Shown here in pieces: positions 55,923-64,000 of a stretch of 64,000 nucleotides of DNA. The translations under genes and the position numbers were made by a program. The stretch is from contig JAGTXO010000013.1 of NCBI GenBank assembly GCA_019448385.1, forward strand, positions 186,001 to 250,000. Reading direction: 5' to 3'. Under the pieces are notes generated by a model. It did not search any database and was not told where the DNA came from. It was given only the letters and a program-made list of their open reading frames with translations. Within the stretch, counting starts at the first letter, position 1, and each line of letters begins with the position of its first letter. The DNA is from Diacronema lutheri. Taxonomy: Eukaryota; Haptophyta; Pavlovophyceae; Pavlovales; Pavlovaceae.

Positions 55923-58900
55923 ATGCTGCAGCGGATCGGGTGAGCGGCCGGCAGCGGAAAGACGCGCGCGCCCACCCGCGCGGCCCGCTGCCTCACCGTG
56001 AGCCGCGCGCGCCGCCCGCGCGCCGCGCCTCTTCCCGCCCGCCTTCGCGCGCACCCACCGTCGCACAGCGCCGCACCGGCGCGCCGGGCCGCCTTGCGCG
56101 CGCCCGCGCTGCGCGGCGCGACGGCGCTCGCACGCCGCGGCGTGTCTGACTTCGCGAAGGCAGTCCACGAGATCACGGCGGAGCGCGAGAAGCTCAAGAT
56201 CGTGCCGCCCCCGCTCGACGCCAAGCTGACGGGTATGCTCGTCGAGCTCCTCAAGAAGCCGCCGGCGGACGAGGCGGACTTTCTGCTCGAACAGCTCACC
56301 AACCGCGTGCCGCCCGGCGTCGACGAGGCGGCATACGTGAAGGCATCCTTCTTGACGGCGCTTGTCAAGGGTGAGACGAGCTCGCCGCTCGTCACCAAGC
56401 AGCGCGCCGTCGAGCTGCTCGGCACGATGCAGGGCGGCTACAATGTCGACACGCTCGTCGGCGCGCTCGACGACCCGCAGGTGGCCGAGACGGCCGCCGC
56501 GCAGCTCAAGAAGACGCTGCTCGTGTTCGAGGCGTTCTACGACGTGGAGGAGAAGGCGAAGAAGGGCAACACGCACGCCAAGGCCGTCCTCCAGTCCTGG
56601 GCCGATGCCGAGTGGTTCACGTCGCGCCCAAAGGTTGCGGAGAAGATGACCGTCACCGTTTTCAAAGTGCCCGGCGAGACGAACACCGACGACCTGTCGC
56701 CCGCGCCGGACGCGTGGTCGCGGCCGGACATCCCGCTGCACGCGCTCGCCATGCTCAAGAACCCGCGCGAGGGCGTGCCCACCGACGTGCCCGCCGCCAT
56801 CGACGAGCTCAAGCGCAAGGGCCACCCGCTCGCGTACGTCGGCGACGTCGTCGGCACCGGCTCGTCGCGCAAGTCTGCGACCAACTCGGTGCTCTGGTGC
56901 GCGCGCGCGCACGCGCGCCGGTCGTGCGCCGCGCGCGCACGCGGCGCCGCCCGCTCCGCCGCCCACCGACCGCCGACCGTTACCCGCCGACCGTTACCCG
57001 CCGACCGTTACCCGCCGACCGCGCGGCGCCCTTGTGCGGCGCGCTCGGCCGCGACCGCGCGCGTGCTCGCGCGCAGGTACATGGGCGACGACATCCCGTA
57101 CGTGCCGAACAAGCGCGGCGGCGGCGTGTGCATCGGCGGCAAGATCGCGCCCATCTTCTACAACACGATGGAGGACTCTGGCGCGCTGCCCCTTGAGTTT
57201 GACGTGAGCTGCGTCGAGATGGGCGACGTGATCGACATCCACCCGTACGAGGGCAAGGTCATCAAGGGCGGCAAGCAGGTGGCGACGTTTGAGCTCAAGT
57301 CGCACGTGCTCCTTGACGAGGTGCAGGCGGGCGGGCGCATTCCGCTCATCATCGGCCGGCAGGTCACCAAGCGCGCGCGCGATGCGCTCGGCCTCGGCCC
57401 GAGCGCCGTCTTCCGGCTGCCCACGGACGCGGCGCCGGCTGCGGCGGGCTACACGCTCGCGCAGAAGATGGTGGGCAAGGCGTGCGGCGTGGCGGGTGTG
57501 CTGCCCGGGCAGTACTGCGAGCCGCTCATGACGACCGTCGGCTCGCAGGACACGACCGGCCCGATGACGCGCGACGAGCTCAAGGACCTCGCCTGCCTCG
57601 GCTTCCTCGCCGACCTGACGATGCAGTCCTTCTGCCACACGGCGGCGTACCCCAAGCCCGTCGACGTGGTCACGCACCACACGCTGCCCGACTTCATCAT
57701 GAGCCGCGGCGGCGTCTCGCTCCGGCCGGGCGACGGCATCATCCACACGTGGCTCAACCGCATGCTCGTGCCCGACACCGTCGGCACGGGCGGCGACTCG
57801 CACACGCGCTTCCCGATTGGCATCTCGTTCCCCGCGGGCTCGGGCCTCGTCGCCTTCGCGGCCGCGACGGGCCTGATGCCGCTTGACATGCCCGAGTCGG
57901 TGCTTGTCCGCTTCACCGGTACGATGCAGCCGGGCGTGACGCTGCGTGACCTCGTGCATGCCATCCCGTATGTGGCCATCCAGCGCGGCCTGCTCACCGT
58001 CGAGAAGAAGGGTAAGAAGAACGTCTTCTCGGGGCGGATCCTCGAGATCGAGGGCCTCGAGCACCTCAAGTGCGAGCAGGCCTTCGAGCTGAGCGACGCG
58101 TCCGCCGAGCGCTCCGCCGCGGGCTGCACGATCAAGCTCGCCAAGGTGCGGCGGCACAGCGCCGCGCGTGGCTCGCGTGGCGCGACCGCGCCGCCAACGC
58201 GCGCTCGCGCTGTGCGCGCTCACGTTGGCTCGCGCGCGCGCGCGGCGGGCGCACCCGTCCGGTGCAGGAGCCCGTGATCGAGTACCTGCGCAGCAACGTG
58301 ACGATGCTCAAATGGATGATCGCAGAGGGTGCGCACGCGCGCTGCTGCCGCCCCCGCGCGCCTGCGCGGGACGAGGCGCGCGCGCGCGCGCCGCGCCGCG
58401 TCACGTCGTGCGCGCTCGCGCCGCGCGGCGCGCTTCCGTCGCCTCGCGCGCTCCTCAGGCTACGGCGAGCGGCGGACCCTCGAGCGGCGGATTGGCCGCA
58501 TGGAGGAGTGGCTCGCCAAGCCGGTGCTCATGGAGGCGGACAAGGCGGCGACGTACGCCGCCACGATCGAGATCAACATGGACGAGATCAAGGAGCCGAT
58601 CCTGTGCGCGCCCAACGACCCGGACGACGCGCGCCTCCTCTCTGACGTCGCCGGCGACAAGGTGGACGAGGTCTTCATCGGCAGCTGCATGACCAACATT
58701 GGCCACTTCCGCGCGGCGGGCAAGCTGCTCGCAAAGCACGATGGCCAGCTCCCCGCAAAGCTGTGGGTCGCGCCGCCGACCAAGATGGACGCTGCGCAGC
58801 TCACCGCCGAGGGCTATTACTCGACCTACGGCAAGGTGGGCGCGCGCACCGAGATGCCCGGCTGCTCGCTGTGCATGGGCAACCAGGCGCGCGTCAACGA

Positions 58901-59195
58901 CAAGGCGACGGTCGTCTCGACATCCACGCGCAACTTTCCAAACCGTTTAGGCAAGGGCGCCAACGTGTACCTCGCGTCCGCCGAGCTCGCGGCCATCGCC
59001 GCGATCATCGGCAGGCTGCCCACACCCGCCGAGTACTCGTCCTACTTCAAATCGCTCGACGCGACGGCGGCGGACACGTACCGCTACCTCAACTTTGACC
59101 AGGTGCCCGCCTTCCAGCAGAAGGCGAGCAAGGTCGAGATCTCGAGCGAGATTCGCGAGGAGGCCAAGAAGCTGCAGGCCAAGATGAGCCAGTGA
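55923..59195 (+). CDS. acnB: mitochondrial aconitase of the bacterial AcnB type
   Basis: Isomerises citrate and isocitrate, and in bacteria also 2-methylaconitate. Five exons (55923-55939, 56069-56896, 57077-58145, 58268-58328, 58459-59195) make 903 residues. The 17-base first exon MLQRI plus exon 2 gives a mitochondrial-type presequence rich in Arg/Ala. AcnB blocks follow: [84 protein letters not shown], and [13 protein letters not shown]. The Fe-S ligand regions are [10 protein letters not shown] and [12 protein letters not shown]. All three Fe-S cysteines are present. Introns with GTGCGC/GTGAGC donors rule out bacterial contamination. Eukaryotes usually carry AcnA-type mitochondrial aconitase, so this is a transfer or replacement. 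Confidence 0.96.
56973..57014 (+). repeat. 14-bp tandem repeat in aconitase intron 2
   Basis: Three exact copies of CCGACCGTTACCCG with partial copies on both sides, within intron 56897-57076. Confidence 0.9.
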
Positions 59196-59640
59196 GCAAG
59201 CCCCGCTGCGGTCCGCCCATGCCGGGCGTGCCGCCGCGCCGCCCGTACGACCGCGGCCGCTGTGGCCGCTCGGCTGCGCGGCGCGGTGGAGCGCGCCTCA
59301 GCCAGCGCAGGCGCTCCGCTTGGCTGCTACTTGACGCGGGCTGCAGCGGCGCGCGCAATGCGCGCCGGGCGCATCGCGCGCCGAGGCAGGCCGCGCACGC
59401 GCCTTGGCCTCGCACTTGCTCGAGCTCGGCTCCGGTCGAGCGCTAGGTGCGCACTCGGTCAAGGTGTCATGGTGTCGACAGATGGTGTGGATGAGATTGT
59501 GACCGTTCACGCCAGCACACAGTCCTTGCCCAGCCACAGTACCACACGCCTGGCCCATGAGGGCTCTCACTCTCCCGCGCGCCAGTACGGGGTGGAGCGT
59601 TGTGAAGGGCGAGAAGCGCCACCACCCGTGCCGCTGAGAG
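59196..59640. other. convergent intergenic region
   Basis: Between the stops of aconitase (plus) and the methyltransferase-like gene (minus). GC-rich at the left, falling in GC after 59450 (TCAAGGTGTCATGGTGTCGA). No repeat, hairpin or credible frame was recognised; it should hold both 3' ends. Confidence 0.6.
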
Positions 59641-60162
59641 TCATTTGTGCCCTGGCGCGAACGCAGCGCCTTCGAAAAGGTAAAGCTTTGTGCCGGACAC
59701 CGCCACCGTTCTCACCGGCTCGACGCCCTCGATCGGCCAGTGGAAGCTGACCACGCGCGCGCTTGCTGGCAGCGTGCCTAGAACGGGCAGTAGCTGCGTG
59801 TTGCCGCGCACCGACAAGTACAGCGTCGCGACCGAGCAGCCGGAGAGGTCCGCCGTGCGCGCGTCCTGCTCGCGCACGTCGACGGATGAGGCCAGGCCCG
59901 CCGCAGTGGCGCTCTCGCGCGCAAGCCGCGCAAGCCGCGCGTCAGTCTCGTAGCCGATCGTGGACGATGCACCAAAGTCGCGCGCGGCGAGGACGAGGAG
60001 CCTGCCGTCGCCGCAGCCGAGGTCAGCAAGGCGGTCACCCGGACCGACACGCGCGAGGCGGAGCATCGCCTTGCAGACGGGCAGGGCCGTCGGGACGAAG
60101 GGCGCGAGACGGTTCCCCACGAGGAAACGCGCCCATGTCCCCAGCCACAAGCCTTCGGCCAT
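59641..60162 (-). CDS. SAM-dependent methyltransferase, FAM173-like
   Basis: A single-exon protein of 173 residues. The N-terminal segment WLGTWARFLVGNRLAPFVPT precedes the SAM-binding motif LADLGCGDGRLLVLAARDFG (motif I), then TIGYETDARLARLARE (motif II acidic end), VDVREQDARTADL, and VATLYLSVRGNTQLLPVL. The size and the order of motifs resemble FAM173/ATPSCKMT, small lysine methyltransferases of mitochondrial carrier or ATP-synthase subunits. Target assignment is inference. The start ATG 60162 is 44 bp from the divergent glyoxalase II-like gene; the two probably share a promoter. Confidence 0.8.
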   Translation of the reverse strand: MAEGLWLGTWARFLVGNRLAPFVPTALPVCKAMLRLARVGPGDRLADLGCGDGRLLVLAARDFGASSTIGYETDARLARLARESATAAGLASSVDVREQDARTADLSGCSVATLYLSVRGNTQLLPVLGTLPASARVVSFHWPIEGVEPVRTVAVSGTKLYLFEGAAFAPGHK

Positions 60163-60206
60163 CGTGCATCATTTTTTGAGACGCGGCTCGCGCGCTTCGA
60201 ACAGCT

Positions 60207-61304
60207 ATGTGGTGGGTCGTCTCCTGCGCGCTGCACTACGGCCTGCGATACGGGCTGGGGTTTGGCGGCGCCTTCCTAGGCTTCTGTTACTTCTCGTCGA
60301 CGCTCGCGCGCATCGGCGTTGACGACCCGTGCCCGGCGTTCCCAACAGTGCTGCGCGTCATGTACGGGCTGTTTGGCACACGCCTGACGCACCTGGTGCT
60401 CGGGCACTTTGCGCACACGCGCGCGGGCCAGCAGCAGGCCGCGCAGACGGGCGGCACGCAGCCCACGCTTGCGGGCGAGGCTGTCACTGGTTCGTCGCTT
60501 CGCGTCGCCGTGCTGCCCGTGCTTGGCGAGATCTTTGGCGGCAACTATGCATTCGTCGTGTTTGACGCGCACGACGCGCAGCGGCGCGCCGTCGCGGTGG
60601 ACGGGGCGGACCCCGAGGTGGTGCTGCGCTACGTCGCCTCGGCCGGGCTCACGCTTACGCACGTGCTCACGACGCACTGGCACTGGGACCACAGCGGCGG
60701 CAACCGAAGGCTTCAGGCCGCGTGGCCCGACGCGATCGTCGTCGGCGGGCGCGAGGAGGGGTGGCGCGTGCCGTGCGCGCGAGCGCTCGTAACGCACGGC
60801 GACGAGCTGGGTGTTGGCACGCTCGCCGTCAAGTGCCACGGGCTGCGCGGACACACGCGCGGTTCAATCTGCTACGAAGTGGCGGTCGCGGGCGGCAGCG
60901 GCCGGCCGGCACTGTTCACGGGCGACGCGCTCTTCATCGGCGGCTGCGGCGCGCTCTTCGAGGGCTCGGCGGCGGTCATGTACGCGCAGCTCGGCCGCCT
61001 CTTCGCCGCGCTGCCGCCTGACACGCTTCTCTTCCCCGGGCATGAGTACGCTGCAATGCTGCTCACGCAGGCGGTGCAGCGCGAGCCAGCCAACGAGGAC
61101 GCCCGGCGCAAGCTCGCATGGGTGCGGCGCCAGCGCGAGCAGCGGCTGCCGACGGTGCCCTCGCCCCTCAGCGACGAGCTGGCGTACAACGGCTGGGCGC
61201 GCGCCGCGGCGCGGAAGGGCGACTTTGGCCTCTTTTGCCGACTGTGCGGCGTGGAGGACGCGCCGCCGGACGGCACGGCCGCGAACGCCAAGCGGCGCGA
61301 CTGA
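60207..61304 (+). CDS. GLO2: glyoxalase II (hydroxyacylglutathione hydrolase), membrane-anchored form
   Basis: A single-exon metallo-beta-lactamase-fold enzyme of 365 residues. The N-terminus has a hydrophobic helix (LRYGLGFGGAFLGFCYFSS). Catalytic metal motifs follow: THWHWDHSGGN (normal THxHxDH), then HGLRGHTRGSICY, FTGDALFIGGCG, and PPDTLLFPGHEYA, in the order and spacing of glyoxalase II. It hydrolyses S-lactoylglutathione in methylglyoxal detoxification. The C-terminal substrate-binding helices (NEDARRKLAWVRRQREQRLP) are also present. In the metal box the usual second residue pair THHH is THWH, which keeps both ligands. The anchor is unusual for the cytosolic or mitochondrial enzyme. Confidence 0.93.
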   Translation: MWWVVSCALHYGLRYGLGFGGAFLGFCYFSSTLARIGVDDPCPAFPTVLRVMYGLFGTRLTHLVLGHFAHTRAGQQQAAQTGGTQPTLAGEAVTGSSLRVAVLPVLGEIFGGNYAFVVFDAHDAQRRAVAVDGADPEVVLRYVASAGLTLTHVLTTHWHWDHSGGNRRLQAAWPDAIVVGGREEGWRVPCARALVTHGDELGVGTLAVKCHGLRGHTRGSICYEVAVAGGSGRPALFTGDALFIGGCGALFEGSAAVMYAQLGRLFAALPPDTLLFPGHEYAAMLLTQAVQREPANEDARRKLAWVRRQREQRLPTVPSPLSDELAYNGWARAAARKGDFGLFCRLCGVEDAPPDGTAANAKRRD

Positions 61305-61421
61305 CGGCTCATCCGCGGTGTGTGCACACTGTGACAGGCACTGGCTGCCAGTCTCATCTCTTTGCGTGCCGTGCAGTGCACGTGCCGGGGAATGCGCGGG
61401 CGGAGCGTTCGCAGGCGTCGA

Positions 61422-62333
61422 TCAGCCGACCGCAATCTTGTGCCGCAGGCGCGCGGTCTCGTCTTTGCGCTCGAGAGCGTCGTCCGGGATGGTGATGAGC
61501 AGGTCGTGGAGCGCCGGCTCGTACACCGCCTTGATGGCTTCGGGCTTGAGCACGCGCGCGGGCAGCTTGAACACCTTGTGCACGTCCGAAGATTGGTCCC
61601 ACGCCCTGCCATTCGCGTGGAGCATCTTGCCCTCAATGTCGACAGCGATTCCGTCCGCGTCCATGCCGTGCACCGTGATGCGCAGCGACTTGGCCTTCTT
61701 GTCGTGGTCCACCTCCATTTTGCCCGCCTTTGGCGGGTACACATGGACGGGGACCGCTTTGGGCTCCTTGGGCCCGGCCGGCGCGGCGCGCTCGGCGCCG
61801 CGCGCGGCAGGCGCGGAGCCGGACGGCGCAACGGGCTCTGCGGCATGCTCGGCGGGCGGCTTGGCGGGCTCGGCGGACGGCGCGCCGAGCGGCGCCGTGG
61901 GGCCGGCTGTCGGCACTTCAGGTTGCGACGAGAGCGCGTCGGCCGGGATCGTGACGATTACGCGGCCGCCGTGCATCTGCGCCGTGATCTGGCGCGGCTG
62001 TTCGACAGCGCACGGCAGCTTGACCGAGCGCGTGGTGCGCAGCCGGCCGTCCATCGTCTCGGCGACGACCGTCATCAGCTCGGAGTGCGGATCAATGTAC
62101 ACGTGCGCGAGGTCAAACTCCTTCGCACGCGAGGAAAGAAAGCAAGGTCATGTGTGGGGTAAGGCGCGCGCGCGCACGGCCGCACACACGCCTCCCGCGC
62201 AGCTTCCCTGGGCGCGCACATCCATTTCGTCGAAGGCGACTTCGAGCGAGTGGTCGGACGCGGTCTTGACACGCACGACGGGGTTGAGCGAATGCGAGAG
62301 CAGTCCCGCTAAGCCTCCGAGCCCCGAGAACAT
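61422..62333 (-). CDS. HSP20-like protein 1, tandem paralogue
   Basis: Exons 62333-62220 and 62120-61422 give 270 residues (MFSGLGGLAGLLSHSLNP start). The body has two halves, each resembling the end of an alpha-crystallin domain: RTTRSVKLPCAVEQPRQITA with GGRVIVTIPADAL, and SSDVHKVFKLPARVLKPEAI with HDLLITIPDDALERKD. These match the pattern R..F.LP..v....i.A....G.L.i.iP of HSP20 proteins. An Ala/Pro-rich linker separates the halves. HSP20s hold unfolding proteins without ATP; a double domain is unusual. The next gene upstream is a close paralogue, so this is a local duplication. An earlier GTG start exists at 62354. Confidence 0.65.
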
Positions 62334-62561
62334 GTCGCTGTGCTTCGCAGCCACGGATCGAGCGTGTGGATGTGACGCCCAGCGTTTTTGAGTGGCTGAA
62401 AATTGAAAATTCGTGCAAATCTTGCTGACCTTTCCCTGCAGCGACGACTGATGCTGGTCTGCAAGCGATCCACGATGCGAAATGGGGCCCTGGACGACGT
62501 CGAGCTTCCAGGCAGAGCGTGGCTGTGTGGGTGCAATGCGGGGGGCGCCACGCCTGCCGGC

Positions 62562-63463
62562 TCAGCTGACTGCGATCTTCTGCCGCTGCTGGTCCTTCCT
62601 CTTCTGCTCGAGCGCAACGTCAGGCACCGATACGACGAGCGCGTGCTGCGCCGGGTCGTACACTGCCTTGATGGCGCCGGGCGAGAGCACACGCGCATGC
62701 AACTTGTACGCGCGGTGCACGTCGGAGGAGCCGTCGGCCGCCTTGCCCGCGACAGAGAGGATGCGTCCCTCGAGATCGACGTTGATGCCCTCCGCACGCA
62801 CACCGTGCACGGTCAGCTTGAGCGCTTTCTGCTCGTCGTCGTGGTCGACCTCGAGCTGGCCCGCGCGCGGCGGGTACACGTGCACTTTGATCTCCTTCGG
62901 CTCCACGGGCGCACCGGGCGCCTGGTGTGCCAGCGGGGCGGCGCCAGCGTCCGGCGCCTCGGGCGCCGCCGCGAGCGCATCGGCCGGGATCGTGACGATC
63001 ACGCAGCCGTCGTGCATCTGCGCGGTGATTTTGCGCGGCTGGTTGACGGCGCACGGCAGCTTGACCGTCCGCGTCGTGCGCAGCAGACCGTCCAGCGTCT
63101 CGGCGACGACCGTCATCAGCTCGGAGTGCGGATCAATGTGCCTGGCACGGGGCGTGCAGCGCGGCGCGCGTGGCGCGTTCACGGCGAGGCGAGCCGCACG
63201 GTAGGATGTCGTCGGCACGTGTGCCTTACACATGCGCGAGGTCAAAGCCCTGTCAACCATTTCGACGCGGCGGGCGAATCGCGCACAAGCATCAGCCTCG
63301 ATGCGCGCGCGCATCGGATGGCGCGGCTCTGTGCGTCGTGCGGCGCATCCAAGCCCACCTCCATTTCCGCAAAGACAACGTCGAGCGAGTGGTCGGGCGC
63401 GGCCTTGACGCGTACGATGGGCGTGATCGAGTGTGAGAGCAGCTCGGAGAGCCCGAAAAACAT
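62562..63463 (-). CDS. HSP20-like protein 2, tandem paralogue with a 20-bp micro-exon
   Basis: Exons 63463-63359, 63249-63230 and 63141-62562 give 234 residues (MFFGLSELLSHSITPIVRVK start). Sequence is collinear with the neighbouring paralogue: IDPHSELMTVVAET, RTTRTVKLPCAVNQPRKITA, VIVTIPADAL, and SDVHRAYKLHARVLSPGAIK with VVSVPDVALEQK. The linker is shorter. The segment GFDLAHV-HIDPH is split by an intron with a GTAAGG donor, whereas the paralogue reads EFDLAHVYIDPH uninterrupted. One copy therefore gained or lost an intron after duplication. The role is the same as for paralogue 1. Confidence 0.65.
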
Positions 63464-63565
63464 GCTGTCAAGGAGAGAGCGCGAGGGCGAGAAAGCTGAG
63501 AGCGGACGGACGGGGTTTCGTCAGAGGACTACATACCATCATATTGGGATACTGACATACTCCAT

Positions 63566-63719
63566 TTATACTAACGGCGTGCACAGGGTCGACGCCCTGA
63601 TTTCGGCCTGATGTTGCGTGCGCCCTTTCGCTCGCTCCGTTTGTCCAGCCTCGGCCCCGTGCGCGCCCCTCCTGCTGACCCGCCTGTAAGCGTCGTTAGT
63701 ATTTATACTAACGACGCTT
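63566..63719. repeat. short inverted-repeat element and 32-bp palindrome
   Basis: TTATACTAACGGCG at 63566-63579 is met by CGTCGTTAGTAT at 63691-63702, an inverted pair ~137 bp apart. The right member is itself half of a near-perfect palindrome (63688-63719: AAGCGTCGTTAGTAT, TT, ATACTAACGACGCTT). The same core flanks the FAHD1-like gene. A miniature inverted-repeat element is one reading; a recurrent promoter palindrome is the other. It lies 103 bp upstream of HSP20-like 2. Confidence 0.5.
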
Positions 63720-64000
63720 TCCGACGGGTCAACAGATGGGGTCAGGAAGTGCGCAGCGAGGCGCCAGGCGGAGCAGGCCCAAAGGCCCACTCGCGCCTAG
63801 CCACCGCGCGCCGCCGCCCGCGCGCCGCCGCACCGGTGGCCGCCGTCAATCACACCACCGGCCGACGCGCACGCGCACGCCGAGGCCCGAAGATCGTCGG
63901 CGACGACCGCCACCCCCGAGCCGCCGCCTGCCACGTCGCCAAGCCGCCCGCCGCCGCTGCAGAGCGCGACGCCCGCCGCCAGCGAGCCGCCGCCCTCCCC
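63720..64000. other. unassigned right edge
   Basis: GC-rich sequence (GCCGCC- and CCGCCG-type runs) with no convincing start, splice site or family match. It could be the 5' end of a gene continuing to the right. Confidence 0.4.

Noticed and set aside
55923-59195. Bacterial contamination suggested by AcnB
   Set aside because: Four in-frame introns and a presequence exon, in a contig with plastid-antenna and ER genes, show it is nuclear.
63566-63790. A 74-codon minus-strand frame near the right edge
   Set aside because: It spans the palindrome and mini-element and has no protein-like composition.

Overview
The window reads as nuclear DNA of a very GC-rich, compact, photosynthetic eukaryotic microalga, most likely a haptophyte or a close chromalveolate relative. 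The evidence is a chlorophyll a/c-type light-harvesting protein with a bipartite leader, a Tat-dependent lumen protein, mitochondrial and organellar enzymes split by introns, ER proteins with KDEL-like tails and two candidate flagellar genes. The organism assignment is inference. About 32 introns can be placed by reading-frame continuity. Most begin GTGCGC and end CGCAG, and at least three use a GC donor.

Layout. 1-5.6 kb (all minus): a J-domain protein cut by the window edge, a small membrane protein, bacterial-type aspartyl-tRNA synthetase, and a RING-H2 protein. 5.8-7.4 kb: ALG7/DPAGT1, the first enzyme of N-glycan assembly. 7.4-13.8 kb: two near-identical 2.75-kb TA-flanked DNA transposons in opposite orientation, bracketing a FAHD1-like hydrolase gene. 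Each has ~437-bp terminal inverted repeats carrying the start of a Tc1/mariner-IS630-like transposase, plus an unrelated broken passenger gene. 13.8-19.2 kb: an ankyrin-PHD-ePHD-SET protein and a Popeye-like protein. 19.4-25.4 kb: a calponin-homology/leucine-rich-repeat protein, HPRT, and a head-to-head pair that includes a C8orf74-like gene.

25.5-28.2 kb: a protein with zinc-binding Mis18/Yippee/CULT-like modules. 28.9-42.0 kb: the largest gene, a ~3,915-residue ISWI-type SNF2 remodeller with an array of Agenet/Tudor-like modules, an AP2 domain and a zinc-ribbon-like segment in front of the motor. 42.2-49.4 kb: an ER disulfide isomerase, a TL29-like lumenal pseudoperoxidase, a light-harvesting protein, a secreted/ER PPP phosphatase head-to-head with a short-chain dehydrogenase, and a tiny membrane protein. 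49.5-55.6 kb: an unrecognised three-exon gene, a HEI10-like meiotic RING protein and NECAP. 55.9-63.5 kb: mitochondrial AcnB-type aconitase, a FAM173-like methyltransferase, glyoxalase II, and a tandem pair of HSP20-like genes.

The genes are mostly housekeeping and do not form an operon-like pathway. Several adjacent pairs are head-to-head with 20-70 bp between start codons, which implies shared promoters. The accessory material is the inverted transposon pair, a short TACTAACGRCG inverted-repeat family, intronic 25-bp minisatellites (one made of repeated 3' splice-site-like units), and GC-rich palindromes. No rRNA, tRNA, CRISPR or viral element was recognised.
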